64,000 nucleotides of DNA from Calothrix sp. NIES-2098 (GCA_002368175.1 AP018172.1:1982001-2046000); one strand, 5' to 3'. Counted from the stretch's first letter, positions 18,212 to 28,353 are shown. The notes: generated from the sequence alone by a model not told the origin. Numbers and translations: made by a program.

Positions 18212-18628
18212 GTGGCTAATAGATTTTTCCTACAAACTAATACAGATATTACAGTTTTATCTCAAGTTCTATCTTGGTTTGAACAAATTAATCAACCACC
18301 TTTAATTAACAAAGAAATCTGGTGGCAATGTCAAACATTGATAATAGAAGGCTTTACTAATATTGTTGAACACGCTCACAAAAATTTATCAGTACAAACT
18401 CCTATCAATATAGAGGTTTTTCGTTCTCATGAATCTATAGAAATACGGATATTTTCTCAAGGTAAACCTTTTAATTTAGAACAAAAATTACAAGAAGTAT
18501 CTGAATTTGAGGAGAACGATCGAGAACGCGGACGTGGTTTAAAAATTATGTCAAAACTAGCTGATAATTTAAGTTACGAACAGATAGCAGAAAATCGCTA
18601 CTGTTTATTTATGAGTAAATTTTACTAA
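18212..18628 (+). CDS. RsbW-like serine kinase / anti-sigma regulatory factor
   Basis: 138-residue HATPase_c_2 protein. N-box: EGFTNIVEHAHKN (Glu, Asn and Glu-His positions present); G-box: ERGRGLKIMSKLADNLSY. It should phosphorylate the STAS protein and sequester a partner. The start appears to be GTG at 18212 (protein begins MANRFF); no upstream ATG is in frame nearby. Together with the genes at 16539 and 16874 it makes a complete antagonist-phosphatase-kinase trio, the layout used by HmpU/V/W-type hormogonium switches in Nostoc. Orthology to those is not shown by what I can see. Confidence 0.85.
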   Translation: MANRFFLQTNTDITVLSQVLSWFEQINQPPLINKEIWWQCQTLIIEGFTNIVEHAHKNLSVQTPINIEVFRSHESIEIRIFSQGKPFNLEQKLQEVSEFEENDRERGRGLKIMSKLADNLSYEQIAENRYCLFMSKFY

Positions 18629-18783
18629 TTTGAGTTGCAATCTATAAAATAGGTATAAATAGATATTTTACAAATATCTATCGGTTAAAAATATTTTTAA
18701 TTCAGAATTAATAGGCATTGCCCACCCTACAAATACTTAAAAAATCAACAAAAATAAAAAACGTTTTCCCTTCCTATATAAGA

Positions 18784-21700
18784 ATGACAGTACCATTACC
18801 TGATAACGAAGCACAAAGAATTGAGGCGCTTTTAGAGTACAAAGTTCTCGATACTCCATCTGAAGCAGCATTTGACGATCTCACGCGTTTAGCATCATAT
18901 ATTTGTGGAACTCCCATTGCTTTAGTCAGTTTAGTTGATAAAAATCGTCAGTGGTTTAAATCAAAAGTTGGGCTAGATGCGCTAGAAACACCTAGAGATA
19001 TAGCATTTTGCGCCCATGCAATTCTCCAATCTAATGTTTTTACTGTACCCGATGCTACAACCGACGAAAGATTTGCGACAAATCCGTTAGTTACTTCTGA
19101 CCCTAATATTCGCTTTTATGCTGGTGTACCTTTAACCAACCCTGAAGGCTATGCGTTAGGAACGCTTTGCGTGATTGACTACGTACCTAGAAACCTGACT
19201 CCGGAACAAGTTGAAGCTTTAAAAATTCTCGGTCGCCAAGTCATTAAACAAATGGAAATGCGACGTAATTTAGCAAATTTGGTACTCGTAACTAATCGAC
19301 GCAAACAGGTAGAAAAGTTACGTAAGCATTTTTTTAAAAGAGTTGCGGGTGGCTTTGGGTTAGCATCAGTAATTTTAGTGTTGATTGGCTTAGTTTCTTA
19401 TCGCAGCACAACAGTTTTAATTAATAGCAATAACCAAGTTAAAACAACTCAAGAAACAATCAATAGTTTAGAAGCATTGCTATCCCATATAAAGGATGTT
19501 GAAACTGGGCAACGCGGTTACATCCTGACAGGACAAGAGCGTTATCTTAAACCTTATCAGGCTACACTTGCAGAAGTGGAGCAAGAAATTCAAAATCTGA
19601 GAAATTTAACAGCCGATAAATATCAACAACAACAAATTGAAGTACTCAAACCACTATTAGCCGCTAAACTTAACGAACTCAAGCAAACTATCGAGTTGCG
19701 TCAGCAAAAAGGATTTGATGCAGCATTGCAAGTAATCCTCACAGATCGGGGAAAGAACCTGATGGATGATATCCGTAAGGTTATCTATGATATGGAACAA
19801 AAGGAAAGGGAGTTACTGCAACAGCGATCGCAAATTGTCAAAGCTAGCGCCAATAATACAATCTCGATTATTGCGATCGCTATCTGCTCAAGTTTCTTCA
19901 CTCTGGGCGTAATTTACTATTTAATTTATTGTGAGTTCACCCAACGAAAAACTGTAGAAGACACTCTGCACGAAGAGCGTAATTTTATCTCAGCAGTGCT
20001 AGATACGGTCAGCGCTTTAGTCATAGTTCTCAACCCACAAGGAAAAATTGTTCGCTTTAATCAAGCTTGCGAGCAAATAACTGGTTACTCTTTTGATGAA
20101 GTTAGGGATAGATATTTTTGGAATTTGTTTTTAGTCCTGGAAGAAGTAGAGCCAGTCAAAGCAATCTTTGAGCAGTTAAGAGCAGGACATATTTCACCAA
20201 CATCTCACAACTATGAAAGTTCTTGGCGAACTAAAGATGGTAGCCTGCGATTAATTTCCTGGTCAAATACCATTCTTCAAGACTACGAAGGCTCTGTAGA
20301 ATACATCATTGGTACAGGCATAGACATCACCGATAGCAAACAAGCAGAAGCAGCACTGCGTGAAAGCAAGCGTTTTGCTGAGAGTGTCACAGAAAACTCC
20401 ACCAGCATGATCTATGTATTAGATTTGGATACTATGACGGGCATCTATACTAACAAAAATCTAGGGGAATTTGTAGGTTATAGCCCAGAAGATGCTGCGA
20501 AAATAGGTGCAAACTTGTTACCAACAATTATTCATCCTGACGATCTACAAATTAGGATGCTTTATTACCAGCAGTTCCCGAATATGCCAGACGGGGAAAT
20601 AGTAGAATTCGAGCAACGGATCAAGCATATCAGTGGTGAGTGGCGTTGGCTTTGGCATCGGGAAACGGTTTTTAAACGCCGCGCGGATGGTACGCCACAT
20701 CAAGTCATGGGAAGCGCCCAGGACATTACAGAACGCAAACGCGCCCAAAAGCATCTCATAGCACAATATGCTATTACTCGCGTTTTAGCAGAGTCTAATT
20801 CAATCTCCGAAGCCACTTCCCAAATACTGCAAGCTATCTGTGAAAGCTTGGGATGGGATGTGAGCGAAATTTGGATGGTAAACCAACAAGCAAATGTACT
20901 TGATTTTCTTGATTTGTGGCATAGCGATTCTTTGGATATGCACGAGTTTAAAAAACTGAGTCAAGAAATCACGTTTGCACCAGGAATCGGATTACCCGGC
21001 CGTGTTTGGGCTAGTGGCGAACCTGTTTGGCTAATTGATGTCGTTAGCGATATGAACTTTTTGCGAAACCAGATTGCTCAACAAGCAGGATTGCATGGTG
21101 CTTTTGGTTTTCCTATTCGGAGCGAACACAAAATCCTAGGTGCGATCGCCTGCTTTAGCCATCAGATTCAGCAATACGATGCAGATTTGGTAAAAATCAT
21201 GAATTCGATTGGCGAACAAGTAGGGCAGTTTATTCAGCGCCAGCAAGCCAAGGAGGAATTGCAACGCCAAAACTTGCGATCGCAATTATTTACAGAAATC
21301 ACCCTCAAGATTCGCCAATCTTTGCAAATTGAAGAAATTCTGCAAATTAGTGTCACAGAAGTTCAAAAGATTCTCCAAACTGACCGAGTTTTAATTTATC
21401 AGCTGTCTCCAGATGGGTGTGGAAGTATTTTAATTGAGGCAGTAGTTGCTGGCCAGCCAGCAATTAAAGCACAAAATATTGCTGACTCCTACTTGCAAAC
21501 AGAATATCAACAACAATACTATCTACAACAATACCGACAAAAGCAAATTGACGCGATCGCTAATTTGGATGCGATCGGTCTTCAACAAAGTCATCTAGAA
21601 TTACTGCAAAAGCTTGGGGTTAAAGCCAATTTAGTCATACCCATACTCGTCAAAGAAGAACTTTGTGGTTTGTTAATCGTTCATCAGTGCGCCTCTTTTC

Positions 21701-23841
21701 GCCACTGGTCAAGCTTTGAAACTCATCTTTTACGTCAAATCGCAGACCAAGTAGGCATTGCCATAGCCCAAGCCCAATTATTAGAAATAGAAACTCAACA
21801 GCGACAAGAATTGGAAATTGCTCGTCATCAAGCAGAGTTAGCTTCTCAAGCCAAAAGTGCTTTTTTAGCCAATATGAGTCATGAAATTCGTACTCCTATG
21901 AATGCCGTATTGGGGATGACTGGCTTGATGTTGGAAACTTCCCTCAATCAGGAACAGCGAGACTTCATAGAGACAATTCGTATTAGCGGCGATGCCCTTT
22001 TAAGCCTGATTAACGAGATTTTGGATCTCTCCAAACTTGAAGCTGGGGAAATGGCTTTAGAAACTCTGAATTTCGATCTATCAACCTGTGTGGAAGAGGT
22101 ACTAGATTTATTAGCTCCCCAAGCTCATCAGAAGGGATTAGAAATTGCTGCGTTAATTTATCGTAACGTTCCGACTCACCTGCAAGGAGATGCTACTCGT
22201 CTACGACAAGTTCTGATGAACCTGATTAATAATGCGATCAAGTTCACTAGTACTGGAGAGGTCGTAGTCCGAGCAGAATTGCAATGGGAAACTAGCATTA
22301 CAGCTAATATCCGCTTTACCATCACAGATACCGGTCTTGGCATTACCACAGAAGACCAACGCAAACTTTTTGCTCCCTTTACTCAAGTAGATGCTTCCAC
22401 GACTCGCAAGTATGGTGGTACAGGTTTGGGATTAGCGATATGCAAGCAACTTGTCACCTTAATGGCAGGAGAAATTGGCGTAGAAAGTCAGTTAGGCGAA
22501 GGCTCAAAGTTTTGGTTTGAGATTCCTTTTGCCAAACAACAAGAACCTATTACCAGGATAGATGAGTGTGGAATATTGAGCGATCGCCGTTTGTTGGTGG
22601 TTGATGACAATGCCACTAATCGCAAAATTATTTACCATCAAGCTACTCGTTGGGGAATGCAGGTAGATAAAGCAGATAGTGCCGATAATGCCCTGAGCGC
22701 TATGATAGCAGCTTGTCAGCAAAACAAGCCTTATGATGTTGTCTTAGTTGATATGCAGATGCCTCAAACAGATGGTCTGCAATTGGGAGAACAAATTAAA
22801 GCCAATTTTGCTATTGCTCAAACACCTTTAATTATGCTTACTTCTACTAATCAACGAGATGAAGTAGATCGAGCGCTCAAGATAGGATTTGCTGCTTATT
22901 TAGTTAAACCCCTGAAAGCATCGCGACTTCTCGATACTATTATGAATGTTTTAGCAACTAAAGATGAACTGGTACAAGAGAATTTGAAAGTTATTAAGCC
23001 TGAAGGTGGAATGAAAAATTTAGGACAAAAATCCGAGAGTTTTGCTAATAGCTCTTCTAAGTTAAGAATCTTACTAGCTGAGGATAATTTAGTAAATCAA
23101 AAAGTAGCCTTGAAGCAACTTCAAAGTCTTGGCTACCATGCCGATGTAGCTGCCAATGGGCAAGAAGTTCTGCAATTATTAGAAATAGTTCCTTACGATT
23201 TAATTTTGATGGATTGTCAAATGCCAGTCCTCGATGGTTTAGAAACCACAAAAGAAATTCATCGTCGGCAAGAGAGTTTCTTTGCTAAACACCGTCGTCC
23301 TATAGTAATTGCAATGACTGCTAATGCCATGAAAGAAGACAGACAAATGTGTTTAGATGCAGGCATGGACGACTATTTAAGTAAGCCTGTTATCAAAGAA
23401 AATTTGGCAGCAATGTTAGAAAATTGGAGCAAAGTTATACTAGCAACATCAGAGTTAATCATATCAGAAAATACAATTAATAATACAAAACCTGATTTAG
23501 TTGATTTATTAATTGATTGGGAACACTTACATCAGATTTCAGAAAATGATGGCGATTTTGAAATGCATTTATTGCAATTATTTGTTGAAGATGTTCAGTC
23601 TCGTTTAGAGTTTATAAAAGTGGCGATCGCTACTAGTGATTTTCAGCAAATGGCTAAAGAAGTCCATCAGATTAAAGGTGCTAGCGCTAATATCGGGGCG
23701 ACAACTATGTCTCTAGCTGCTGACAAACTAGAACAATTAGCTCATCAGCAAGCGGATCGAGGTAGTAGTGAATTAATCGCAGAGATAGAAGCAGTTTTTA
23801 ACCATATTCAAAGCTTTGTCATAGCCAGCCAGAAGCTGTAA
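18784..23841 (+). CDS. GAF-CHASE3-PAS2-GAF2 hybrid histidine kinase with two receivers and HPt
   Basis: 1,686 residues from ATG 18784 (the longer frame from TTG 18718 adds 22 unlikely residues). Order: GAF (about 10-165), membrane segment, CHASE3 sensor (about 210-360), membrane segment, PAS (about 395-510), PAS (about 525-650), GAF (about 670-815), GAF (about 840-1000), HisKA with His1033 in NMSHEIRTP, HATPase (about 1140-1255), receiver 1 (VVDDNATNRK, LVDMQMP), receiver 2 (LAEDNLVNQK, LMDCQMP), and HPt with His1628 in VHQIKGASANIG. A full phosphorelay is therefore in one chain; the final acceptor is not obvious. The neighbouring OmpR-type regulator and the receiver-phosphatase at 16874 are candidates by position. 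Confidence 0.92.
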   Translation: MTVPLPDNEAQRIEALLEYKVLDTPSEAAFDDLTRLASYICGTPIALVSLVDKNRQWFKSKVGLDALETPRDIAFCAHAILQSNVFTVPDATTDERFATNPLVTSDPNIRFYAGVPLTNPEGYALGTLCVIDYVPRNLTPEQVEALKILGRQVIKQMEMRRNLANLVLVTNRRKQVEKLRKHFFKRVAGGFGLASVILVLIGLVSYRSTTVLINSNNQVKTTQETINSLEALLSHIKDVETGQRGYILTGQERYLKPYQATLAEVEQEIQNLRNLTADKYQQQQIEVLKPLLAAKLNELKQTIELRQQKGFDAALQVILTDRGKNLMDDIRKVIYDMEQKERELLQQRSQIVKASANNTISIIAIAICSSFFTLGVIYYLIYCEFTQRKTVEDTLHEERNFISAVLDTVSALVIVLNPQGKIVRFNQACEQITGYSFDEVRDRYFWNLFLVLEEVEPVKAIFEQLRAGHISPTSHNYESSWRTKDGSLRLISWSNTILQDYEGSVEYIIGTGIDITDSKQAEAALRESKRFAESVTENSTSMIYVLDLDTMTGIYTNKNLGEFVGYSPEDAAKIGANLLPTIIHPDDLQIRMLYYQQFPNMPDGEIVEFEQRIKHISGEWRWLWHRETVFKRRADGTPHQVMGSAQDITERKRAQKHLIAQYAITRVLAESNSISEATSQILQAICESLGWDVSEIWMVNQQANVLDFLDLWHSDSLDMHEFKKLSQEITFAPGIGLPGRVWASGEPVWLIDVVSDMNFLRNQIAQQAGLHGAFGFPIRSEHKILGAIACFSHQIQQYDADLVKIMNSIGEQVGQFIQRQQAKEELQRQNLRSQLFTEITLKIRQSLQIEEILQISVTEVQKILQTDRVLIYQLSPDGCGSILIEAVVAGQPAIKAQNIADSYLQTEYQQQYYLQQYRQKQIDAIANLDAIGLQQSHLELLQKLGVKANLVIPILVKEELCGLLIVHQCASFRHWSSFETHLLRQIADQVGIAIAQAQLLEIETQQRQELEIARHQAELASQAKSAFLANMSHEIRTPMNAVLGMTGLMLETSLNQEQRDFIETIRISGDALLSLINEILDLSKLEAGEMALETLNFDLSTCVEEVLDLLAPQAHQKGLEIAALIYRNVPTHLQGDATRLRQVLMNLINNAIKFTSTGEVVVRAELQWETSITANIRFTITDTGLGITTEDQRKLFAPFTQVDASTTRKYGGTGLGLAICKQLVTLMAGEIGVESQLGEGSKFWFEIPFAKQQEPITRIDECGILSDRRLLVVDDNATNRKIIYHQATRWGMQVDKADSADNALSAMIAACQQNKPYDVVLVDMQMPQTDGLQLGEQIKANFAIAQTPLIMLTSTNQRDEVDRALKIGFAAYLVKPLKASRLLDTIMNVLATKDELVQENLKVIKPEGGMKNLGQKSESFANSSSKLRILLAEDNLVNQKVALKQLQSLGYHADVAANGQEVLQLLEIVPYDLILMDCQMPVLDGLETTKEIHRRQESFFAKHRRPIVIAMTANAMKEDRQMCLDAGMDDYLSKPVIKENLAAMLENWSKVILATSELIISENTINNTKPDLVDLLIDWEHLHQISENDGDFEMHLLQLFVEDVQSRLEFIKVAIATSDFQQMAKEVHQIKGASANIGATTMSLAADKLEQLAHQQADRGSSELIAEIEAVFNHIQSFVIASQKL

Positions 23842-23854
23842 GTTGTTATTGCTC

Positions 23855-26182
23855 TCACTGCGATCGCTCAATAGCAACTTGATATAGCAATTGAATGTTG
23901 TGTCCATCATTGGGATACTCAACCACAGCAAAATTGCAAGCTACTTGAAAGCGATCGCCTTCTGGGGTTGCGTATATTTGCTGGCGCAGGGTAGTTAAAA
24001 TATCACCAAGACGGTCTTTTACTTCTGTTTTTGTTAACCCAGAAACCCCAACGATAAATTCTCCATTGCCCCAATAACCTAGCACCTCACCACTACAAAA
24101 TGCCGATTGAAATAGACGACTCCATCGTTGCAATACCTGATTACCAGTTTCATGACCGTACTGGCTATTAATTTGGCGTAAATCACTCATACTCAATATC
24201 GCCAAACAAACTGAATGTTGATGTTTCTCGGCTTGAACAAGCAACTGCTGCAAATCGCGGCTAGATTGTAACTGATTTGCTAGTCCAGTTTGGGGGTCTT
24301 TGGTAGAAAGCGACTGAAGTAGGCGACTGCGTTCTAGGCGATGGGTAATGCGTGCCAAAAGTTCTGCCCCTACAACCGGTTTAACTACATAGTCATCTCC
24401 CCCAACAGCAAATACCTGTTGCACGGTTTCTATGTCCCGGTGTGCAGTGAGAAACACAATTGGTAATTCTTGCCATTGGGGATCGGTACGTACTGCTTGG
24501 CACAGTTCTATCCCACTAATTTCGGGCATCTCTACATCCAAAATCAACAAATCTGGTTTGGTAGATTGCAGTACCTCCCAGAAACGCAACGGTTCATCCA
24601 ATCCGACAATCCGCATACCCCAAGGTTCTAACATTGGGCGTAATGCAGCTAAAACCACCGGATCGTCATCCACGACTAAAATATTTAGCCTTAGAGAATG
24701 GGTACGCTGTAATAGTTGAGATGAACTATTCCAAATCTGAGCAGCTGTAACAGGCTTGGCTAAAAAACCTCGTGCCCCATACTGAGCCAAAGTTACGCGT
24801 TCTACTAGTTCGTCAGCAGCAGCCAGTACCAGCACGGGTACAGGAGGAGTACGGGTGGCTAAATCTGATAAAAGTGCCAAACTTGCTTGCCGACATCCCA
24901 CTTCACCAACATTTAGTACTACTAAATCTGGTGATGTAGTTTGCAGTAGGTTTTTTGCATCCTCTAACTTAGTAATTTGCTGCCAGTTTATTCCTAAATT
25001 TTGAACGAGTTGTTGTAATTGAGAACCGAGTTGAGGATTAGGGTCAATTAGTAACAATCGCGTAGTAATTTCTTCTGCGATCGCGTTATTAGTAGAATTG
25101 AGCTTTTGTCCCATCAAGTTGATTAAATTACCCAATTCTTGAATTTGCGATCGCAACTGACTTTTTTGGGCAGCAGACAACTCAGCATTTTTGCTGAGAG
25201 TCTGTTCAATTTCTCTCGCTATCTGAGTACCAGTGTCTTGCTCAAACATTCCCAAAACGCCAGCCAGCTTGTGCGCTTCTTTTTCTGCGGATTGGCGTAA
25301 CTCCTGAGTTAAATTGCTAGAGAGTGCGGTGGCTGCTTGTTGCAATACTGTTATTCGTTGTTGCATCAGCCCTTCATATTGATGCCACAATCCTCTCATG
25401 GCATTGTTGAATTGCTGTTCAATTTGAGAGATTGGTAATTTTTCTGGCTCTCCCCTAGTTTCCTGTTTAGCTGACTTCTTGCTTTCCTGTTCCCCGGCTT
25501 CTTTTACAGATGGGTTTAATCGATATCCCAAACCATAAACGTTTTCAATCCAGTCTACTGCTCCAGCTGCTTTCAATTTTTGTCGCAAGCCTTTAATGTG
25601 CGATTTTACACTTTCTTCTTGAGGCGGATCGTCAAAAGTCCAGAGATGCTCGATAATATTTCCTCGGCTGAAAACTCTTGTAGGATTGCGGATAAATAGC
25701 TCTAACAGGCTGTATTCTTTTGGGGTTAAATCTAGCAATTTACTGTTAAATGTTACTTGGCAACTACCGGGATCGAGCCGCAATCCGCCAATTTCTAGTA
25801 CCAAGGAAACTGGAGTATCCGCCCGACGTAAAAGTGCCCTTACCCTGGCTTGCAGTTCTCCTAAATCTAAAGGTTTAATTAGATAATCATCTGCACCAGC
25901 ATCAAGTCCACGAATGCGATCGCTTGTTGCATCTTTTGCTGTCATTAACAAGATGGGAGTAGAATTGCCACCAGAACGTAAGCGTTGACATAAACTAATA
26001 CCGTCCAGTTTGGGCAATCCCACATCAATTAATATCAAATCGTAGTTATAACTTTGAGTATATTCCCAACCAGCAGAGCCATCTTGTGCGATGTCAACCA
26101 CATAGTGTTGTTGCGTTAGAGAATTCAATAAGATATTTACTAAAACCTCATCATCTTCGATCAGCAAGATTTTCATGTTCAA
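23855..26182 (-). CDS. OmpR-type DNA-binding regulator with HPt, two further receivers and degenerate GGDEF
   Basis: 775 residues. Receiver 1 (Asp53 in LIDVGLP) and an OmpR winged helix (about 125-225: LTPKEYSLLELF, VKSHIKGLRQKL, GLGYRL) form the DNA-binding part. Then comes an HPt-like helical region (about 255-360, HKLAGVLGMF), receiver 2 (about 370-485), receiver 3 (about 495-620, LILDVEMP) and a GGDEF-like domain (about 630-775). Receiver 2 has Asn where the phospho-acceptor Asp should be (VVLNVGEV). The GGDEF signature reads GNGEF, so cyclase activity is doubtful. It is convergent with the hybrid kinase (13-nt gap), suggesting a functional pair. It is the only OmpR-class DNA-binding protein in the window. 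Confidence 0.88.
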   Translation of the reverse strand: MNMKILLIEDDEVLVNILLNSLTQQHYVVDIAQDGSAGWEYTQSYNYDLILIDVGLPKLDGISLCQRLRSGGNSTPILLMTAKDATSDRIRGLDAGADDYLIKPLDLGELQARVRALLRRADTPVSLVLEIGGLRLDPGSCQVTFNSKLLDLTPKEYSLLELFIRNPTRVFSRGNIIEHLWTFDDPPQEESVKSHIKGLRQKLKAAGAVDWIENVYGLGYRLNPSVKEAGEQESKKSAKQETRGEPEKLPISQIEQQFNNAMRGLWHQYEGLMQQRITVLQQAATALSSNLTQELRQSAEKEAHKLAGVLGMFEQDTGTQIAREIEQTLSKNAELSAAQKSQLRSQIQELGNLINLMGQKLNSTNNAIAEEITTRLLLIDPNPQLGSQLQQLVQNLGINWQQITKLEDAKNLLQTTSPDLVVLNVGEVGCRQASLALLSDLATRTPPVPVLVLAAADELVERVTLAQYGARGFLAKPVTAAQIWNSSSQLLQRTHSLRLNILVVDDDPVVLAALRPMLEPWGMRIVGLDEPLRFWEVLQSTKPDLLILDVEMPEISGIELCQAVRTDPQWQELPIVFLTAHRDIETVQQVFAVGGDDYVVKPVVGAELLARITHRLERSRLLQSLSTKDPQTGLANQLQSSRDLQQLLVQAEKHQHSVCLAILSMSDLRQINSQYGHETGNQVLQRWSRLFQSAFCSGEVLGYWGNGEFIVGVSGLTKTEVKDRLGDILTTLRQQIYATPEGDRFQVACNFAVVEYPNDGHNIQLLYQVAIERSQ

Positions 26183-26303
26183 TAACTTAAGTTACCGTCT
26201 TGTCTATCGATGCACCTACGATCTGTATCGTCCATCATAATATCTATTGGTTCTTTTGTACCATCGTGACATTGGCGATCGCTTGTGGTTTCTTAATATT
26301 TAC

Positions 26304-26335
26304 TAATGCGCTTTGAAATAGTAATGCGCTTTGAA
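26304..26335. repeat. Direct repeat upstream of a regulator gene
   Basis: TAATGCGCTTTGAA occurs at 26304-26317 and 26322-26335 (18-bp period) in the divergent intergenic region between the OmpR-type regulator and the receiver gene. It could be a binding site for either; no function is shown. Confidence 0.45.
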
Positions 26336-26450
26336 TAGCGTACAAATCCAAAGATTGTATTAGGGAATATTGGAATTTACTCAAAAATATGATAACTAAG
26401 TAAAATCTTATACGCCAAATAGGAAATAGACCTTGAAGGAATACCAAGAA

Positions 26451-26819
26451 ATGTTAAGGAAATCCATCCTTATTTGTGACGATCTTGTAGATAACTGTAT
26501 TATCCTTCAAGTAATTTTAGAGATGGAAGGATATAAAGTTGAGTGTGCAACTTCTGGTAGAGAAGCCATCAATCAAATTCAATTGCACAAGCCAGATCTG
26601 TTACTGCTAGATGTCATGATGCCGGAATTAAATGGTTTTGAAGTAGTTAAAATTATCCGGCAAGATCAACATTTGCAATATTTACCTATTTTGCTGATCA
26701 CAGCGTATAAACAAATGATTGTACCAAAGTTAACTCATATAAACGTTAATAGAGTTATCCACAAACCTGTTGATAGTGACGACCTGGTTGACATAGTTCA
26801 TGAGGTTCTACAAACTTAA
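26451..26819 (+). CDS. Single-domain response regulator (CheY-like)
   Basis: 122 residues, a lone receiver: acidic pair in ICDD, phospho-acceptor Asp in LLLDVMMPELNG, Thr in LLITAYKQ and Lys in HKPVDSDD. No output domain, so it works by protein contact or as a phosphate shuttle. Start chosen at ATG 26451, which has AAGGAA at 26436-26441 nine nt upstream; the longer TTG frame from 26433 would place this Shine-Dalgarno inside the gene. It sits beside two phosphorelay proteins. Confidence 0.85.
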   Translation: MLRKSILICDDLVDNCIILQVILEMEGYKVECATSGREAINQIQLHKPDLLLLDVMMPELNGFEVVKIIRQDQHLQYLPILLITAYKQMIVPKLTHINVNRVIHKPVDSDDLVDIVHEVLQT

Positions 26820-26880
26820 AACTACGAGTAACTGTAGATTAGCTCAACAGGTTTATAAATAAAGCTATCAACCTTTATAC

Positions 26881-28245
26881 TCATGCTAACCGTTCTGCTA
26901 CACTGCGATCGCCAGAAAATAGAGAAAGAAAATTATTATTATTTGTACGTTTGCGTCCCCGTTTCATCTCTTTTTTAATTTCATCAATGTAAGGGCAAAA
27001 ATCTACTTGCATTGTGTGTCTTTTGGAATTGACATACTGTTTTTGCATCAGTCGCCGTTCTTTTTCTATATGCTGTAACATCGCTGCTTTGCTTGGTAAA
27101 CTAACGTTTCCAGCAATTACTTCAGCAATCCACTTAGATTGCCACTCGGCTAAAGGCATAATTGCACCGATGGGTTGCAACAATCCAATAAAGTAAAGAT
27201 TGGGATGTTCTGGATGTACAACTCGCTTGTACAAAGGAAATTCATTATCTTGGGGATTAATGAAATTTTTGTCAAAAAACGGAAAAGCAATTTTATAACC
27301 TGTACCGTAAATAATGATATCTATTGGCAGTTCTGTACCATCTTCAAAACGCACGCGATCGCCTGCAAGTTCTTTGATATTTGGTTTAATTTTTACCCTA
27401 CCGTAGCCGACAAAATTTAATAATTCTGAGGAGATTGTGGGATGTTCGCTTAAGAATTTATGGGTGGGATTGGGGAAACCATAAGCTGATTGCGCCCCGC
27501 GCGCTAAATATAACAAAATTTGACCATATAATCGCCGCAACGGTAATGGCAATGCGAAAAATAAAGGTGTGAGATAACTATCAAGAGTTCTGCCTAAAAT
27601 ATACTTTGGTAAAACATAGGCACTGCGACGAGTAGAGAGATAAGTTTGATTTGCTACTCGTGAAGTTTCACAAGCGATATCACAGGCTGAATTGCCAACA
27701 CCAACAACTAAAATATTCTTGCCATCCATCCCTTCTGGAGTTTTATAGTCGTGGGTGTGCATTGTTTTCCCAGTAAATTCTCCTGGGAACTTAGGCAAAT
27801 TTGGACACCAGTGATGACCGTTGGCAACAATTACTGCGCCATAACGCTGAGTTCGTTCGCCGTTGCTGTTTTTGATAGTCACATCGTAAGTACCATCACC
27901 AACTGGCGCAACGCGAGAAACTTCTGTTTTGAAAGTGATTTTGTCTCGAAACCCAAAATGGTCAACATAAGACTCAAAATATTGCAGAACTTGGCTATGA
28001 TTGGCATACTGCGGATAATCCTCTGGCATAGGAAAATCTGAGTAAGCCATCTGTCCTTTAGATGAATTGATATGCAAGGACTTATAAGCTGAAGACATCC
28101 CGTTATCATTCATGTAGCGCCAGTTACCACCAATCCCAGAACCTTTTTCAAAGCAATCAAAGGCGATGCCGCGCTCGTGTAAGATTTTAGCAGCAGCAAT
28201 TCCGGATGAACCAGCACCGATAATACAAACGCGATCCAAAACCAT
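26881..28245 (-). CDS. Flavin-containing monooxygenase
   Basis: 454 residues. FAD Rossmann motif IGAGSSG (9-15), the FMO signature F-x-G-x3-H-x3-Y at 157-167 (FTGKTMHTHDY) and a second NADPH-binding Rossmann motif VGVGNSACD (181-189). Class B monooxygenases of this type oxidise soft heteroatoms or, as Baeyer-Villiger enzymes, ketones. It is the last gene of the minus-strand lipid cluster (108 nt after the hydrolase gene), so a fatty-acyl-derived substrate is likely but inferred. A GAGGAATT Shine-Dalgarno precedes the ATG. All cofactor motifs are intact. Confidence 0.93.
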   Translation of the reverse strand: MVLDRVCIIGAGSSGIAAAKILHERGIAFDCFEKGSGIGGNWRYMNDNGMSSAYKSLHINSSKGQMAYSDFPMPEDYPQYANHSQVLQYFESYVDHFGFRDKITFKTEVSRVAPVGDGTYDVTIKNSNGERTQRYGAVIVANGHHWCPNLPKFPGEFTGKTMHTHDYKTPEGMDGKNILVVGVGNSACDIACETSRVANQTYLSTRRSAYVLPKYILGRTLDSYLTPLFFALPLPLRRLYGQILLYLARGAQSAYGFPNPTHKFLSEHPTISSELLNFVGYGRVKIKPNIKELAGDRVRFEDGTELPIDIIIYGTGYKIAFPFFDKNFINPQDNEFPLYKRVVHPEHPNLYFIGLLQPIGAIMPLAEWQSKWIAEVIAGNVSLPSKAAMLQHIEKERRLMQKQYVNSKRHTMQVDFCPYIDEIKKEMKRGRKRTNNNNFLSLFSGDRSVAERLA

Positions 28246-28292
28246 ATTAATAATTCCTCAAAATTTCTATTGTTAAACTTTTCTCTTTTGCG

Positions 28293-28310
28293 TTCTCTGC
28301 GTTCTCTGCG
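28293..28310. repeat. 9-bp tandem TTCTCTGCG repeat
   Basis: Two adjacent copies of TTCTCTGCG (28293-28301 and 28302-28310), followed by GTTCG, in the spacer between hydrolase and monooxygenase genes. This looks like a dispersed cyanobacterial intergenic short repeat rather than an operator. Confidence 0.5.
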
Positions 28311-28353
28311 GTTCGTAAAAATACAACCTATAAAAGCGATTTAGTCTAAATAT

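Noticed and set aside
25448..25464. Sequence resembling part of the direct-repeat box (TCTCCCCTAG...)
   Set aside because: It lies inside the OmpR-type regulator gene, has only one half-site and no GATT or -10 at the fixed distance.
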